This document shows, piece after piece, positions 1 through 7,890 of a stretch of DNA of 64,000 bases. The stretch comes from a beta proteobacterium AAP65 (GTDB lineage: Bacteria; Pseudomonadota; Gammaproteobacteria; Burkholderiales; Burkholderiaceae_C), in assembly GCA_001295865.1 (NCBI GenBank), contig LJHW01000006.1, positions 186,001-250,000 on the forward strand, written 5' to 3'. Position 1 is the first letter of the stretch; every line of letters begins with the position of its first letter. The notes beneath the pieces were generated by a model, which ran no database searches, was not told the origin of the DNA, and worked only from the letters and a program-made list of their open reading frames with translations. The position numbers and the translations under genes are program-made.

Positions 1-357
1 CTGCCGATGGCGGCGCTGGGTTACGCGCTTTTCTGGGGCTGGCAGGCCACGCAGGCCCCCGCCGCGGGCGCAGCGGCCTTTGTCATGCCATTCGGCCCGC
101 AGCCGGGCCTGTTCATCGGGCTGATGCTGGCCATCGGCCTCTTCGCCAGCTGGCTGGGCACGCTGTGCTGGAACGAAGCCAGCCAGCGCCTGCCGCCGGC
201 GCTGGCCGGGCAGCTGATCGTCTTCGAGACGCTCGCCGCACTGGCCTACGCCTACCTGTGGCGCGCGCAGTGGCCGGGTGCGGTGACGCTGGCCGGCGTG
301 GGGCTGCTCATCGGCGGTGTGGTGTTGGCCTTGCGCGTGCGTCCTGTAGCGCACTGA
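1..357 (+). CDS. DMT (EamA) family permease, C-terminal part
   Basis: The window opens inside this gene; the frame is open from base 1 and stops at 355-357, so only the last 118 codons are present. The visible part holds about four hydrophobic segments separated by short loops, ending in a basic tail (ALRVRPVAH), which is the pattern of the second EamA repeat of drug/metabolite transporters (normally 10 membrane helices). The stretch with WNEASQRLPPALAGQL is typical of the repeat's helix where a conserved W/A/L pattern precedes a long last pair of helices. The family exports or imports small metabolites across the inner membrane; the substrate cannot be told. The internal ATG at 7 is probably not the true start because the upstream frame is open. 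Confidence 0.75.
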   Translation: MPMAALGYALFWGWQATQAPAAGAAAFVMPFGPQPGLFIGLMLAIGLFASWLGTLCWNEASQRLPPALAGQLIVFETLAALAYAYLWRAQWPGAVTLAGVGLLIGGVVLALRVRPVAH

Positions 358-413
358 CAGGGGCTGCGCAGCGGGCCAGCATGGGCCTCACCCCTGTGCA
401 CCGGAGCCCGCCC

Positions 414-812
414 ATGAACCCACGCCGCCGTTTCATCGCCCTCACCCCCTGGTGGGCCCTGGGCAGCACCGCCGTGCTGCTGGCTGCGTGCTCCGAGCGC
501 ACGCCAGCCCCCGCGCCGATGCCGGCGCCTCCACCCGCCCCCGCACCGCCCCCCGCTGCCGCCGCAGCGCCATCGCCTGTCGCCGTGGGCCCGGTGGACC
601 CTGCCGAGCCGCAGGCCGTGGTGCTGGCTTATGTCGCGCTGGCCAGCCAGGCGGACGCGGCGAGATTCCCCAACCGCACCGCCGCGCAGCAATGCGGCAG
701 CTGCGCGCTCTACAGCGGTGCCGCTGGCGCTGCGGCCGGGCCGTGCTCGATTTTCGGCGGCCGCGGGGTGGCTGCGGCGGGGTGGTGCAGCGCCTGGGTC
801 AAGAAGGCCTGA
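414..812 (+). CDS. High-potential iron-sulfur protein (HiPIP), lipoprotein-like
   Basis: Predicted 132-residue HiPIP, a periplasmic one-electron carrier with a [4Fe-4S]3+/2+ cluster. The four cluster ligands are visible in HiPIP order: Cys94 and Cys97 (CGSC), Cys111 and Cys125, followed by the usual aromatic residue near the C-terminus (WCSAW). The N-terminus has a RRR-F twin-arginine-like stretch and a hydrophobic core ending in LLAAC, so Cys26 could be a lipobox cysteine. A Pro/Ala-rich linker (about residues 30-60) separates this from the folded domain. HiPIPs are normally Tat-exported, which fits; lipid anchoring is an inference. I chose the ATG at 414 because it directly precedes the export signal; the same frame is open further upstream but that part is low-complexity shadow. 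It lies alone, convergent with the FAH gene. Confidence 0.85.
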   Translation: MNPRRRFIALTPWWALGSTAVLLAACSERTPAPAPMPAPPPAPAPPPAAAAAPSPVAVGPVDPAEPQAVVLAYVALASQADAARFPNRTAAQQCGSCALYSGAAGAAAGPCSIFGGRGVAAAGWCSAWVKKA

Positions 813-824
813 GCACCCGGCGGC

Positions 825-1598
825 TCAGCCGTAGGTGTTGGCCAGCACGCCCAGGCCGGCTATCTCCACTTCCACCGCGGTGCCCGGCTTCATCGGCAGC
901 ACGCCCAGCGAGGTGCCGCAGAGGATCACGTCGCCCGGCATCAGCGGCAGGTCCTGGCTGATGCGCCAGACCAGCTCTTCCGGCGGGAAGAACATGTCGG
1001 CCAGCGCATAGTTCTGGCGCTCGCGGCCGCCCACGCGGGTGTGCAGCGTGGCGGCGGCGGGCTGGAAATCGGTGTCGACCCACGGGCCCAGGGCGCCGAA
1101 GCCGGGCAGGCTCTTGGCGCGGCTCCACTGCGCGAAGCTGGCGTCGCGGTTGAGCAGTTCCATCGCCGTCACGTCGTTGGCCACGGTACAACCGAAAAGG
1201 CAGGCCGCGGCTTCTTCGCGCTGGATGCGGTGGGCCGGGCGGCCGATCACCAGCGCCAGTTCACCTTCGTAGGCCACGCGGCCCAGCTCGGCCGGCGCGG
1301 CGGGGATGGCCTGGCCGTGGCCGGTGGCGCAGTGCGGGCTCTTCAGGAAGTACAGCGGCTCGGCCGGCGCGGCCCAGCCGTTTTTCTCGGCCGCGGCGCG
1401 GAAGTTGTTCCACAGGCCGACGATCTGGCCGGGCTGCACCGGGGGCAGCCAGGCGCCAGCGGGGATGTCGGCCAGCGCCACGCGCTCGCCCGTGGCTTCG
1501 GGCGCCGCCCAGGGTTGGCCGCGGTGCAGCAGCACTTGTTCGTCTTGCAGCAGGCCCAGGGTGGGCTGGCCCTGGTGGGTGAAACGCAGCCAACGCAT
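825..1598 (-). CDS. Fumarylacetoacetate hydrolase (FAH) family protein
   Basis: Predicted 257-residue enzyme of the FAH superfamily. These enzymes hydrolyse, decarboxylate or isomerise beta-diketo or 2-oxo-enol acids using a divalent metal. The metal-binding pattern is present: YEGELALVIG supplies Glu111 and Glu113, and ANDVTA supplies Asp142; the downstream SRAKSLPGFGALGPW block (about 159-173) is the usual catalytic-lysine region. The short N-terminal domain followed by the catalytic domain matches the acylpyruvase / hydroxyheptadienedioate isomerase type in size. I take ATG 1598 (MRWLRF) because GGAG precedes it and the longer upstream frame lacks family character. The exact substrate is unknown. 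A second, longer FAH paralogue lies at 15747-16823. Confidence 0.82.
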   Translation of the reverse strand: MRWLRFTHQGQPTLGLLQDEQVLLHRGQPWAAPEATGERVALADIPAGAWLPPVQPGQIVGLWNNFRAAAEKNGWAAPAEPLYFLKSPHCATGHGQAIPAAPAELGRVAYEGELALVIGRPAHRIQREEAAACLFGCTVANDVTAMELLNRDASFAQWSRAKSLPGFGALGPWVDTDFQPAAATLHTRVGGRERQNYALADMFFPPEELVWRISQDLPLMPGDVILCGTSLGVLPMKPGTAVEVEIAGLGVLANTYG

Positions 1599-1712
1599 GG
1601 GCAGACTCCGGGCGCATCGAGGGGGGCTCACGATAGCGCCGAACGATGGCAGGCACGCCTGGCATGACAAAGATCAAGTCTGGCCCCGGCGGCCGGGCGC
1701 ACACTGACGGCC

Positions 1713-2027
1713 ATGCCGTACCGTGTCATTCCCATCGCCAGCGCTGCGCCCGCCCTGCCGCAGGCACAGGCCCCGCAGCTCAGCGGCGAACCGGCCCGGG
1801 TGCAGCGTGTGCTGCAGGCGCTGGATGCCGCGATGGACAGCCCGGCGCTCGGTTTTTCGCTGCCACTGGAACGCTGGCTGCGCGAACTGCGTCTGGACAG
1901 CGAACACGCCGAGGCCACGCTGCACGTCACGCCGCGCCTGGGCACCGCCCCGGCCGAGCTGGCCTTCGACACGCTGCGCCGGCTGCTGCCGGACACCGAC
2001 ATCTACGTCGTCGCCGCCGCGGCCTGA
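1713..2027 (+). CDS. Small conserved-looking hypothetical protein
   Basis: Predicted 104-residue soluble protein that I do not recognise. It has no signal peptide or membrane segment. The N-terminus is Ala/Pro/Gln-rich, the middle (about residues 25-60) looks helical, and the end has alternating hydrophobics (ATLHVTPRLG, DIYVVAAAA) that suggest two beta strands around a helix containing LAFDTLRRLLPDTD. Codon use is normal for this genome (strong GC at third positions), which supports it as a real gene. It sits between the divergently read FAH gene and the end of the convergent glc operon, and does not obviously belong to either. Confidence 0.55.
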   Translation: MPYRVIPIASAAPALPQAQAPQLSGEPARVQRVLQALDAAMDSPALGFSLPLERWLRELRLDSEHAEATLHVTPRLGTAPAELAFDTLRRLLPDTDIYVVAAAA

Positions 2028-2058
2028 GCGGCCGCGTCGGGCTTGGCGGCTGTGGCCC

Positions 2059-3315
2059 TCAGGCCAGCGCCTCGTCCACCACCTCCACCCAGTGTTTCAC
2101 CGGCAGCGGCGTGCCGCTCTGCAGGTGCTGGATGCAGCCGATGTTGGCGCTGACGATGGCGTCCACCGGCTCTTGACCCGGCGCGGGCGCCAGGTGCTGC
2201 AGCTTGCGGTCGCGCAGCTGCATGGCCAGCTCGGGCTGCAGCACGCTGTAGGTGCCGGCGCTGCCGCAGCAAAGGTGGCTTTCGGCATTGGCCAGCCGCA
2301 CCTCGAAGCCCAAGGCGCGCAGGTGCGTTTCCACGCCACCGCGCAGCTGCTGGCCGTGCTGCAGCGTGCAGGGCGGGTGGAAGGCCAGCGCCGGCTGGCG
2401 GCTGGCGCGCAGGCGGCCCTGCAGCTGGGGCGCGATCTCGGGCAGCAGCTCGCTCAGGTCGCGCGTGAGCGCGCTCACGCGGCGCGCCTTCTCGGCGTAG
2501 TCGGGGTCGTGGGCCAGCGCGTGGCCGTAGTCCTTCACGTGCACGCCGCAGCCGCTGGCGTTCATCACGATGGCTTCCACCTGCCCGTCGGACGTCAGCC
2601 CGTCCACCAGCGGCCACCAGGCGTCGATGTTGCGGCGTGCGTCGGCCAGGCCGCCTTCGTGGTCGTTCAGGTGGGTGCGCAGTGCGCCGCAGCAGCCGGC
2701 GCTGTCGGCCACCAGGGTCTGGATGCCCACGGCGTCGAGCACACGCGCGGTGGCGCTGTTGATGTTGGGCATCATCGCCGGCTGCACGCAGCCCAGCAGC
2801 ATCAGCACCTTGCGCGGGTGGCTGCGCGTGGGCCACAGCGCGGCGCGCGGTGAGCTCTTGGCCGGCACCTTGTTCTGCAGCGTCTGCGGCAGCAGCGGGC
2901 GCAGCATCTGGCCCATCTTCATGGCCGGCGCGAACAGCGGCGAGGTCAGGCCTTCCTTCAGCAGCCAGCGCACGGCTTTTTCGCCCGCCGGGCGCTCGAC
3001 CTTCTTCTCGACGATCTCACGGCCGATGTCCACCAGGTGCCCGTACTGCACGCCGCTGGGGCAGGTGGTTTCGCAGTTGCGGCAGGTCAGGCAGCGGTCC
3101 AGGTGCTCTTGCGTCTTGCGCGTCACGGGGGCGCCTTCCAGCACCTGCTTCATCAGGTAGATGCGGCCGCGCGGGCCGTCGAGCTCGTCACCCAATAGTT
3201 GGTAGGTGGGGCAGGTGGCGGTGCAGAAACCGCAGTGCACGCACTTGCGCAGGATGGCTTCGGCGGCTTCGCCTTGGCGGGTGCCCTTGAATTCGGGGGC
3301 CAGGTTGGTTTGCAT
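2059..3315 (-). CDS. glcF: Glycolate oxidase iron-sulfur subunit GlcF
   Basis: Predicted 418-residue electron-transfer subunit of membrane-associated glycolate oxidase, which with GlcD and GlcE oxidises glycolate to glyoxylate and passes electrons to the respiratory chain. Two ferredoxin-type 4Fe-4S motifs are visible near the N-terminus: CVHCGFCTATCP (Cys25, 28, 31, 35) and CLTCRNCETTCP (Cys75, 78, 81, 85). Two CCG domains follow, seen as GCC-G in DSAGCCGALRTH and CCGSAGTYS. Length matches the family. It is the last gene of the glcD-glcE-methyltransferase-lrgA-lrgB-glcF operon, 29 bp after lrgB. The frame is open far upstream through lrgB, but ATG 3315 gives the canonical start MQTNLAPEFKGT just before the first cluster. 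Confidence 0.95.
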   Translation of the reverse strand: MQTNLAPEFKGTRQGEAAEAILRKCVHCGFCTATCPTYQLLGDELDGPRGRIYLMKQVLEGAPVTRKTQEHLDRCLTCRNCETTCPSGVQYGHLVDIGREIVEKKVERPAGEKAVRWLLKEGLTSPLFAPAMKMGQMLRPLLPQTLQNKVPAKSSPRAALWPTRSHPRKVLMLLGCVQPAMMPNINSATARVLDAVGIQTLVADSAGCCGALRTHLNDHEGGLADARRNIDAWWPLVDGLTSDGQVEAIVMNASGCGVHVKDYGHALAHDPDYAEKARRVSALTRDLSELLPEIAPQLQGRLRASRQPALAFHPPCTLQHGQQLRGGVETHLRALGFEVRLANAESHLCCGSAGTYSVLQPELAMQLRDRKLQHLAPAPGQEPVDAIVSANIGCIQHLQSGTPLPVKHWVEVVDEALA

Positions 3316-3344
3316 CGCGGTGCCAGGGTTCGAGAAAAGAAGGT

Positions 3345-4061
3345 TCAGAACAGACGGGCCACGGCCGGCAGCAGCAACGCCGCCAGCAGCACCTGCAGGC
3401 CCAGGGCCAGCGCGGCGTAGGCGCCGGCATCGGGGTGCACCTGCAGCGCGCGGCTGGCGCCGATGCCGTGCGAGACCGTGCCCAGCGCAAAGCCGCGCAC
3501 CGGCAGCGCCGGCACCCGCAGCAGGCCGAAGAGCGCCTTGCCCGTGAGCGCGCCGATCAGCCCCGTGAGCACCGCGAACACCGCCGCCAGCGCCGGAATG
3601 CCGCCCAGCTGCGCCGCCAGGCCCATGGCCACGGGCGCCGTCACGCTCTTGGGCGCCAGCGAGGCCAGCACGTCCACCGGCAGGCCCACGGCCCAGCCTA
3701 TGGCCACCGCGCTGGCGCTGGCCGCCGCGCCGCCCAGCAGGGCCGCCAGCAGCAGCACGCCGGCGCGCGCGCGCAGCTCGGCGCGGCGCTGCCACAGCGG
3801 CCACGCCAGCGCGACCACCGCGGGCCCGAGCAGGAAGTGGATGAACTGCGCGCCCGAGAAGTACACCGGGTAAGGCGTGCCGGTGGCGGTGAGCAGCAGC
3901 GCCAGCGCCAGCACGCTCCACAGCACCGGGTTGGCCCAGGGCGGATGGCCCAGCCGGGCCGATGCGCCGCTGGCCAGCACGTACACCGCCAGCGTGGCCG
4001 TCAGGCCGAACAGCGGCGTGGCCGAGAGGTAGACCCACAGCTCGACGAAGCTGGTGTTCAT
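3345..4061 (-). CDS. lrgB: LrgB family membrane transporter
   Basis: Predicted 238-residue inner-membrane protein of the LrgB/CidB family. It is very hydrophobic throughout and has the family block SLAPKSVTAPVAM (about residues 150-162) and a closing GTVSHGIGASRAL motif. It overlaps the lrgA gene by 4 bp (ATGA), indicating translational coupling and a two-subunit transporter. LrgA/LrgB pairs were first described as holin-like lysis modulators; later work showed that Bacillus pairs transport pyruvate, and the plant chloroplast protein PLGG1, an LrgA-LrgB fusion, carries glycolate and glycerate. Because this gene lies between glcD/glcE and glcF, a glycolate or related 2-hydroxy/2-oxo acid transport role is my inference. 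Confidence 0.9.
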   Translation of the reverse strand: MNTSFVELWVYLSATPLFGLTATLAVYVLASGASARLGHPPWANPVLWSVLALALLLTATGTPYPVYFSGAQFIHFLLGPAVVALAWPLWQRRAELRARAGVLLLAALLGGAAASASAVAIGWAVGLPVDVLASLAPKSVTAPVAMGLAAQLGGIPALAAVFAVLTGLIGALTGKALFGLLRVPALPVRGFALGTVSHGIGASRALQVHPDAGAYAALALGLQVLLAALLLPAVARLF

Positions 4062-4432
4062 GCCGCCGCCTCGCCGTCAGCGGCGGGCGCGTCTTCACGC
4101 GGCCACAACTTCTGCAGCACCAGCGCGGTGACGGCCAGGCCGATCCAGGTCGACAAGGCCAGCGCCAGCGCCATGCGCGCGCCGTATTGCGTGATGAGTC
4201 CCAGGTGCGCGATGACACCCACGCCCACTGGCACGAAAAGCAGCGAGAGGTGCTGCAAGAGCGGCGTGGCCGCGGCCTCCACCGGCCCGCGCACGGGCGC
4301 CCATCGCAGCAGCGCGGCCATCAACAAAAGGCCCAGCACGGGCCCAGGCAGCGGCAGGCCGAACAAGCGCGCCAAAGCCTCACCGGCCGATTGGCACAGC
4401 AGCAGCAGCGTCAGGCCCTTGAGTGCATCCAT
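4058..4432 (-). CDS. lrgA: LrgA/CidA family membrane protein
   Basis: Predicted 124-residue membrane protein of the CidA/LrgA family, with about four hydrophobic helices. The family signature PLPGPVLGLLLM is at about residues 27-38 and a short charged tail (REDAPAADGEAAA) ends the protein. Size is right for the family (110-150 residues). Its stop overlaps the start of lrgB, so the two are coupled and probably form one transporter. It starts 12 bp after the methyltransferase gene and belongs to the glc operon. Role inferred as the partner subunit for uptake or exchange of glycolate-like acids. Confidence 0.9.
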   Translation of the reverse strand: MDALKGLTLLLLCQSAGEALARLFGLPLPGPVLGLLLMAALLRWAPVRGPVEAAATPLLQHLSLLFVPVGVGVIAHLGLITQYGARMALALALSTWIGLAVTALVLQKLWPREDAPAADGEAAA

Positions 4433-4444
4433 CGGCGGTGTGTT

Positions 4445-5125
4445 TCAGGCCAGCCCGTACTGCAGCACCCAGTAGTGGGTGTGGGCCGTCCACTGCGGCT
4501 GGCGCGCGCGCGGGCCCAGCATGGCGATGGCTTGTTCGGGCGTGGGGAAGTTCTTCAGCACCTCGTGCGTGCTGCCGTCGGTGAGGCGGCGCTGCTGGTA
4601 GGTGTTGCCGGCTTCGTCTGTGCGTGTCAGCGGGGTGCTGCTCGTCTGCACGTAGCTGTTGTCGAGGAAGACCACGCGCGCGCCGGGCGCCAGGCGGCTG
4701 TGCAGCAAGGCCAGCCAGGCGGCCAGGCGCTGCAGCGGTATGTGGCTCCACCAGCAGCCGGCGAAGGCCGCATCGAAAGGCGGCTCGTGCGCGATCTCGG
4801 TCAGCGTGTAGGCGTCGGCGGTAGCGAAGCGCACGCAGGGCGGCAGGGCCTTGGCCTGCAAGAGGGCCATCGTCTCGGGGTTGAGATCGGTGGCCAGCCA
4901 ATCGCCCGCTTCGCGCGCGGCGTGGGGCGTCCACCAGCCGGTGCCGCAGGCGATCTCCAGCACGCGGCGGCCGGCAAAGGGCGCGGCGAGCCCGGCTTCC
5001 ATCTGGCGCAAATCGGCCTGGCGCTCGGGCTTGGCGTAGACGCTCTCGTACTCGGCCGCGCGGCGCGCGTAGTAAGCCGCCATCGCGGCCACGCTGTCTT
5101 CGCCGGGGGCCAGGGTCTCGCGCAT
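4445..5125 (-). CDS. SAM-dependent methyltransferase (class I) in the glc operon
   Basis: Predicted 226-residue cytoplasmic class I methyltransferase. The SAM-binding motif I is clear (VLEIACGTGWWT, residues 55-66), followed by motif II with an acidic residue (ATDLNPETM) and a later post-motif (FAGCWWSHIPL). The substrate is not recognisable; small-molecule and lipid methyltransferases of this type look alike. It is tightly packed between glcE (12 bp) and lrgA (12 bp), so it is co-transcribed with glycolate oxidase. It has no known part in glycolate oxidation, which makes its placement noteworthy. Confidence 0.85.
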   Translation of the reverse strand: MRETLAPGEDSVAAMAAYYARRAAEYESVYAKPERQADLRQMEAGLAAPFAGRRVLEIACGTGWWTPHAAREAGDWLATDLNPETMALLQAKALPPCVRFATADAYTLTEIAHEPPFDAAFAGCWWSHIPLQRLAAWLALLHSRLAPGARVVFLDNSYVQTSSTPLTRTDEAGNTYQQRRLTDGSTHEVLKNFPTPEQAIAMLGPRARQPQWTAHTHYWVLQYGLA

Positions 5126-5137
5126 GGCCTCAGACCC

Positions 5138-6223
5138 TCATGCCGCCGGCAGCAGCCGGCCGGGGTTGAAGAGGCCGTCGGGGTCGAAAGAGCGCTGCAG
5201 CTCGCGCTGGATGCGCGCCGCCGCCGGGGCCAGCGGCGCGAAAGCGCCGGCGCTCTTGTCGTGCCCGCGGAAGAGCACCGCGTGCCCGCCGGCGGCCTGC
5301 GCCGCCTCGCGCAGCACGCTGGCCGGCGCGCTGGTGCAGATCCAGCGTTGCGCGCCGCCCCACTCCAGCAGTTGTTCGCCCGAGAGCTTCAGCGGCGCGG
5401 CCGTGGGCGGCACGCTCAGGCGCCACAGCGCCGCGCCGCTCTCCACGGCCTTGGCCGCGCCGATGAAAAACTCGTCGCGGTGGTCGCGCAGGCCGGCCCA
5501 GAAGGTGGCGGCCAGAGAGGCTTCCACCACCTCGCCGCCGATCTTCTCTTGCGCCGAACGCACCGCCGCAGCTGCGCCGCTCAGGCGCAGCACCAGCATG
5601 CCGTCCCACCAAGCGCTGGCGTTCAGCGGCAAGGGCTGGCCGCCCCATTCGTTGAGCCGGCGGATGGCGCTGGCCTGGTCGGCTTCCAGCCGCAGCGTCA
5701 GCATGGCCGGGGGCACGGGCAGCACCTTCAGGCTCACCTCGCAGATCACGCCCAGCACGCCCATGCTGCCGGCCAGCGCGCGCGAGACGTCGTAGCCCGC
5801 CACGTTTTTCATCACCTGGCCGCCGAAGCTCAAGGTCTCGCAGCGGCCGTTGAGCAGCGTGGCGCCGAGCACGTAGTCGCGCACGCCGCCCACGCTCACC
5901 CGCGCCGGGCCGGCCAGGCCCGCGGCGACCATGCCGCCCACCGTGCCGCCGTCGGCAAACCGGGGCGGCTCGAAGGGCAGGCACTGGCCATTTTCGGCGA
6001 GCGCCGCCTCCACCTCCGCCAGCGGCGTGCCGCCGCGCGCGGTGATGACGAGTTCACTCGGCTCGTAGCTGCTGATGCCACGCAAGCCGCGCGTGTCGAG
6101 CACCAGCCCTTGCGGCGTGCCGCCGTAGAAGGCCTTGGTGCCACCGCCGCGGATGTCGACCTGCAGCTTCTCGGTGCGGGCCGTCTGCACCTGCTCGATC
6201 AGGCGCTGCAGCGCTTCATCCAT
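5138..6223 (-). CDS. glcE: Glycolate oxidase FAD-binding subunit GlcE
   Basis: Predicted 361-residue FAD-binding subunit of glycolate oxidase. The FAD_binding_4 (PCMH) fold is shown by VDIRGGGTKAFYGG (about residues 22-35) and VGGMVAAGLAGPAR (about 93-106) with VMKNVAGYDVSR following. GlcE is a shorter relative of GlcD without the full catalytic C-terminal domain, and the length fits. It follows glcD by 13 bp and precedes the methyltransferase by 12 bp, so all are one transcription unit. GlcD and GlcE together bind flavin, and GlcF takes the electrons. Confidence 0.94.
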   Translation of the reverse strand: MDEALQRLIEQVQTARTEKLQVDIRGGGTKAFYGGTPQGLVLDTRGLRGISSYEPSELVITARGGTPLAEVEAALAENGQCLPFEPPRFADGGTVGGMVAAGLAGPARVSVGGVRDYVLGATLLNGRCETLSFGGQVMKNVAGYDVSRALAGSMGVLGVICEVSLKVLPVPPAMLTLRLEADQASAIRRLNEWGGQPLPLNASAWWDGMLVLRLSGAAAAVRSAQEKIGGEVVEASLAATFWAGLRDHRDEFFIGAAKAVESGAALWRLSVPPTAAPLKLSGEQLLEWGGAQRWICTSAPASVLREAAQAAGGHAVLFRGHDKSAGAFAPLAPAAARIQRELQRSFDPDGLFNPGRLLPAA

Positions 6224-6236
6224 TCACGTCACTCAT

Positions 6237-7751
6237 TCAAAAGCGCTCCAGTTCCGGAAAGGGCAGCAGCCCCTTCTTCACGTGCATCTTTCCGTACTCG
6301 GCGCAGCGCTGCAGCGTGGGAATGACCTTGCCGGGGTTCAGCGTCTGCATGGGGTCGAAGGCGCGCTTCACCGCGAACATCTGCTCGCGCTCTTCGGGCG
6401 CGAACTGCACGCACATGCTGCTGAGCTTTTCCACGCCCACGCCGTGTTCTCCGGTGACGGTGCCGCCCATCGCGACGCTGGTCTCCAGGATGTCGGCGCC
6501 GAAGAGTTCGCAGCGGTGCAGTTGGTCGGGGTCGTTGGCATCGAAGAGGATCAGCGGGTGCAGGTTGCCGTCGCCCGCGTGGAAGACGTTGCAGCACTTC
6601 AGGCCGTACTTGATCTCCATCTCGGCGATGGCCAGCAGGATGTCGGCCAGGCGCTTGCGCGGGATGGTGCTGTCCATGCACATGTAGTCGGGGCTGATGC
6701 GCCCGCTGGCCGGGAAAGCGTTCTTGCGGCCGCTCCAGAACTTCAGGCGCTGCGCTTCGTCCTTGCTCACTTCCATGCGCGTGGCGCCACAGCCGCTCAG
6801 CACGTCGAGCATGCGGTCGATTTCTTCGGCCACTTCTTCCGGCGTGCCGTCGCTCTCGCACAGCAGGATGGCGGCGGCGTCGAGGTCGTAGCCGGCGTGC
6901 ACGAAGTCTTCCACCGCGGCCGTCATCGGCTTGTCCATCATCTCCAGCCCGGCGGGGATGATGCCGGCGGCGATCACCGCGGCCACCGCGTCGCCGGCTT
7001 TGCGCACGTCGTCGAAGCTGGCCATGATGCAGCGCGCCAGCTGCGGCTTGGGCGTGAGCTTGACGGTGACCTCGGTCGTCACGGCCAGCATGCCCTCGCT
7101 GCCCACGATGAGCGGCAGCAGGTCGAGCCCCGGCGTGTCCAGCGCCTCGCTGCCGAACTCCACAGGCTCGCCCTGCACGGTGTAGCCGCGCACCCGCAGC
7201 ACGTTGTGCAGCGTGAGGCCGTACTTGAGGCAGTGCACGCCGCCGGAGTTTTCCGCCACGTTGCCGCCGATGGTGCAGGCGATCTGGCTGCTGGGGTCGG
7301 GCGCGTAGTACAGGCCCAGCGGCGCGGCCGCTTCGGAAATCGCGAGGTTGCGCACGCCGCACTGCACGGTGGCCGTGCGGGCCAGGCGGTCGATCTGCAC
7401 GATCTTGTTGAACTTGGCCAGGCTCAGCGTCACGCCCAAGGCGTGTGGCATGGCGCCGCCGGAGAGCCCCGTGCCGGCGCCGCGCGCCACCACGGGCACG
7501 CTCAGCGCGTGGCAGGCCTTCAGCACGGCGGCCACCTGGGCTTCGGTCTCGGGGAGGGCCACACACAGCGGCAGCTGGCGGTAGGCGGTGAGGCCGTCGC
7601 ACTCGTAGGGCACGGTGTCTTCGTTGTGCCACAGCAGCGCGTGGGCCGGCAGCAGCGGCGCCAGCACGGCCACCACCTGCTGCTGGCGGGCGGCGCGTTC
7701 GGCCGAGCGCGCGACATCCGCAACGGCATTCGGGGCGATGGGGGCGTTCAT
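6237..7751 (-). CDS. glcD: Glycolate oxidase catalytic subunit GlcD
   Basis: Predicted 504-residue FAD-linked oxidase that oxidises glycolate (and often D-lactate) at the membrane. The N-terminal FAD-binding domain shows VVARGAGTGLSGGAMP (about residues 88-102) and IGGNVAENSGGVHCLKYG. The C-terminal FAD-oxidase domain has FHAGDGNLHPLILFD and GTVTGEHGVGVEK, with the conserved histidines of the family. I place the start at ATG 7751 (MNAPIAPN); the frame continues upstream but that part is low-complexity. It is the first gene of the glc operon, so the promoter should lie in the 139-bp gap 7752-7890. No GlcC-type regulator is next to it. Confidence 0.95.
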   Translation of the reverse strand: MNAPIAPNAVADVARSAERAARQQQVVAVLAPLLPAHALLWHNEDTVPYECDGLTAYRQLPLCVALPETEAQVAAVLKACHALSVPVVARGAGTGLSGGAMPHALGVTLSLAKFNKIVQIDRLARTATVQCGVRNLAISEAAAPLGLYYAPDPSSQIACTIGGNVAENSGGVHCLKYGLTLHNVLRVRGYTVQGEPVEFGSEALDTPGLDLLPLIVGSEGMLAVTTEVTVKLTPKPQLARCIMASFDDVRKAGDAVAAVIAAGIIPAGLEMMDKPMTAAVEDFVHAGYDLDAAAILLCESDGTPEEVAEEIDRMLDVLSGCGATRMEVSKDEAQRLKFWSGRKNAFPASGRISPDYMCMDSTIPRKRLADILLAIAEMEIKYGLKCCNVFHAGDGNLHPLILFDANDPDQLHRCELFGADILETSVAMGGTVTGEHGVGVEKLSSMCVQFAPEEREQMFAVKRAFDPMQTLNPGKVIPTLQRCAEYGKMHVKKGLLPFPELERF

Positions 7752-7890
7752 GGGCGGCGGCTCCGGCAGGCGCGCAGGCCCCAGGTGGGCCCGGCTGGCG
7801 CGCACAGACTGTACGCGGCCCGGCGCTGCCGGCGCCGTCAGCACGGTTTTGACCGCGGCGCAGGTGATGGACCCGCCCCGCGCCGCGCGT

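Noticed and set aside
3345..4432. Holin/antiholin lysis module
   Set aside because: LrgA and LrgB are often given this label, but the operon context with glycolate oxidase and the known transport roles of the family favour a metabolite transporter.
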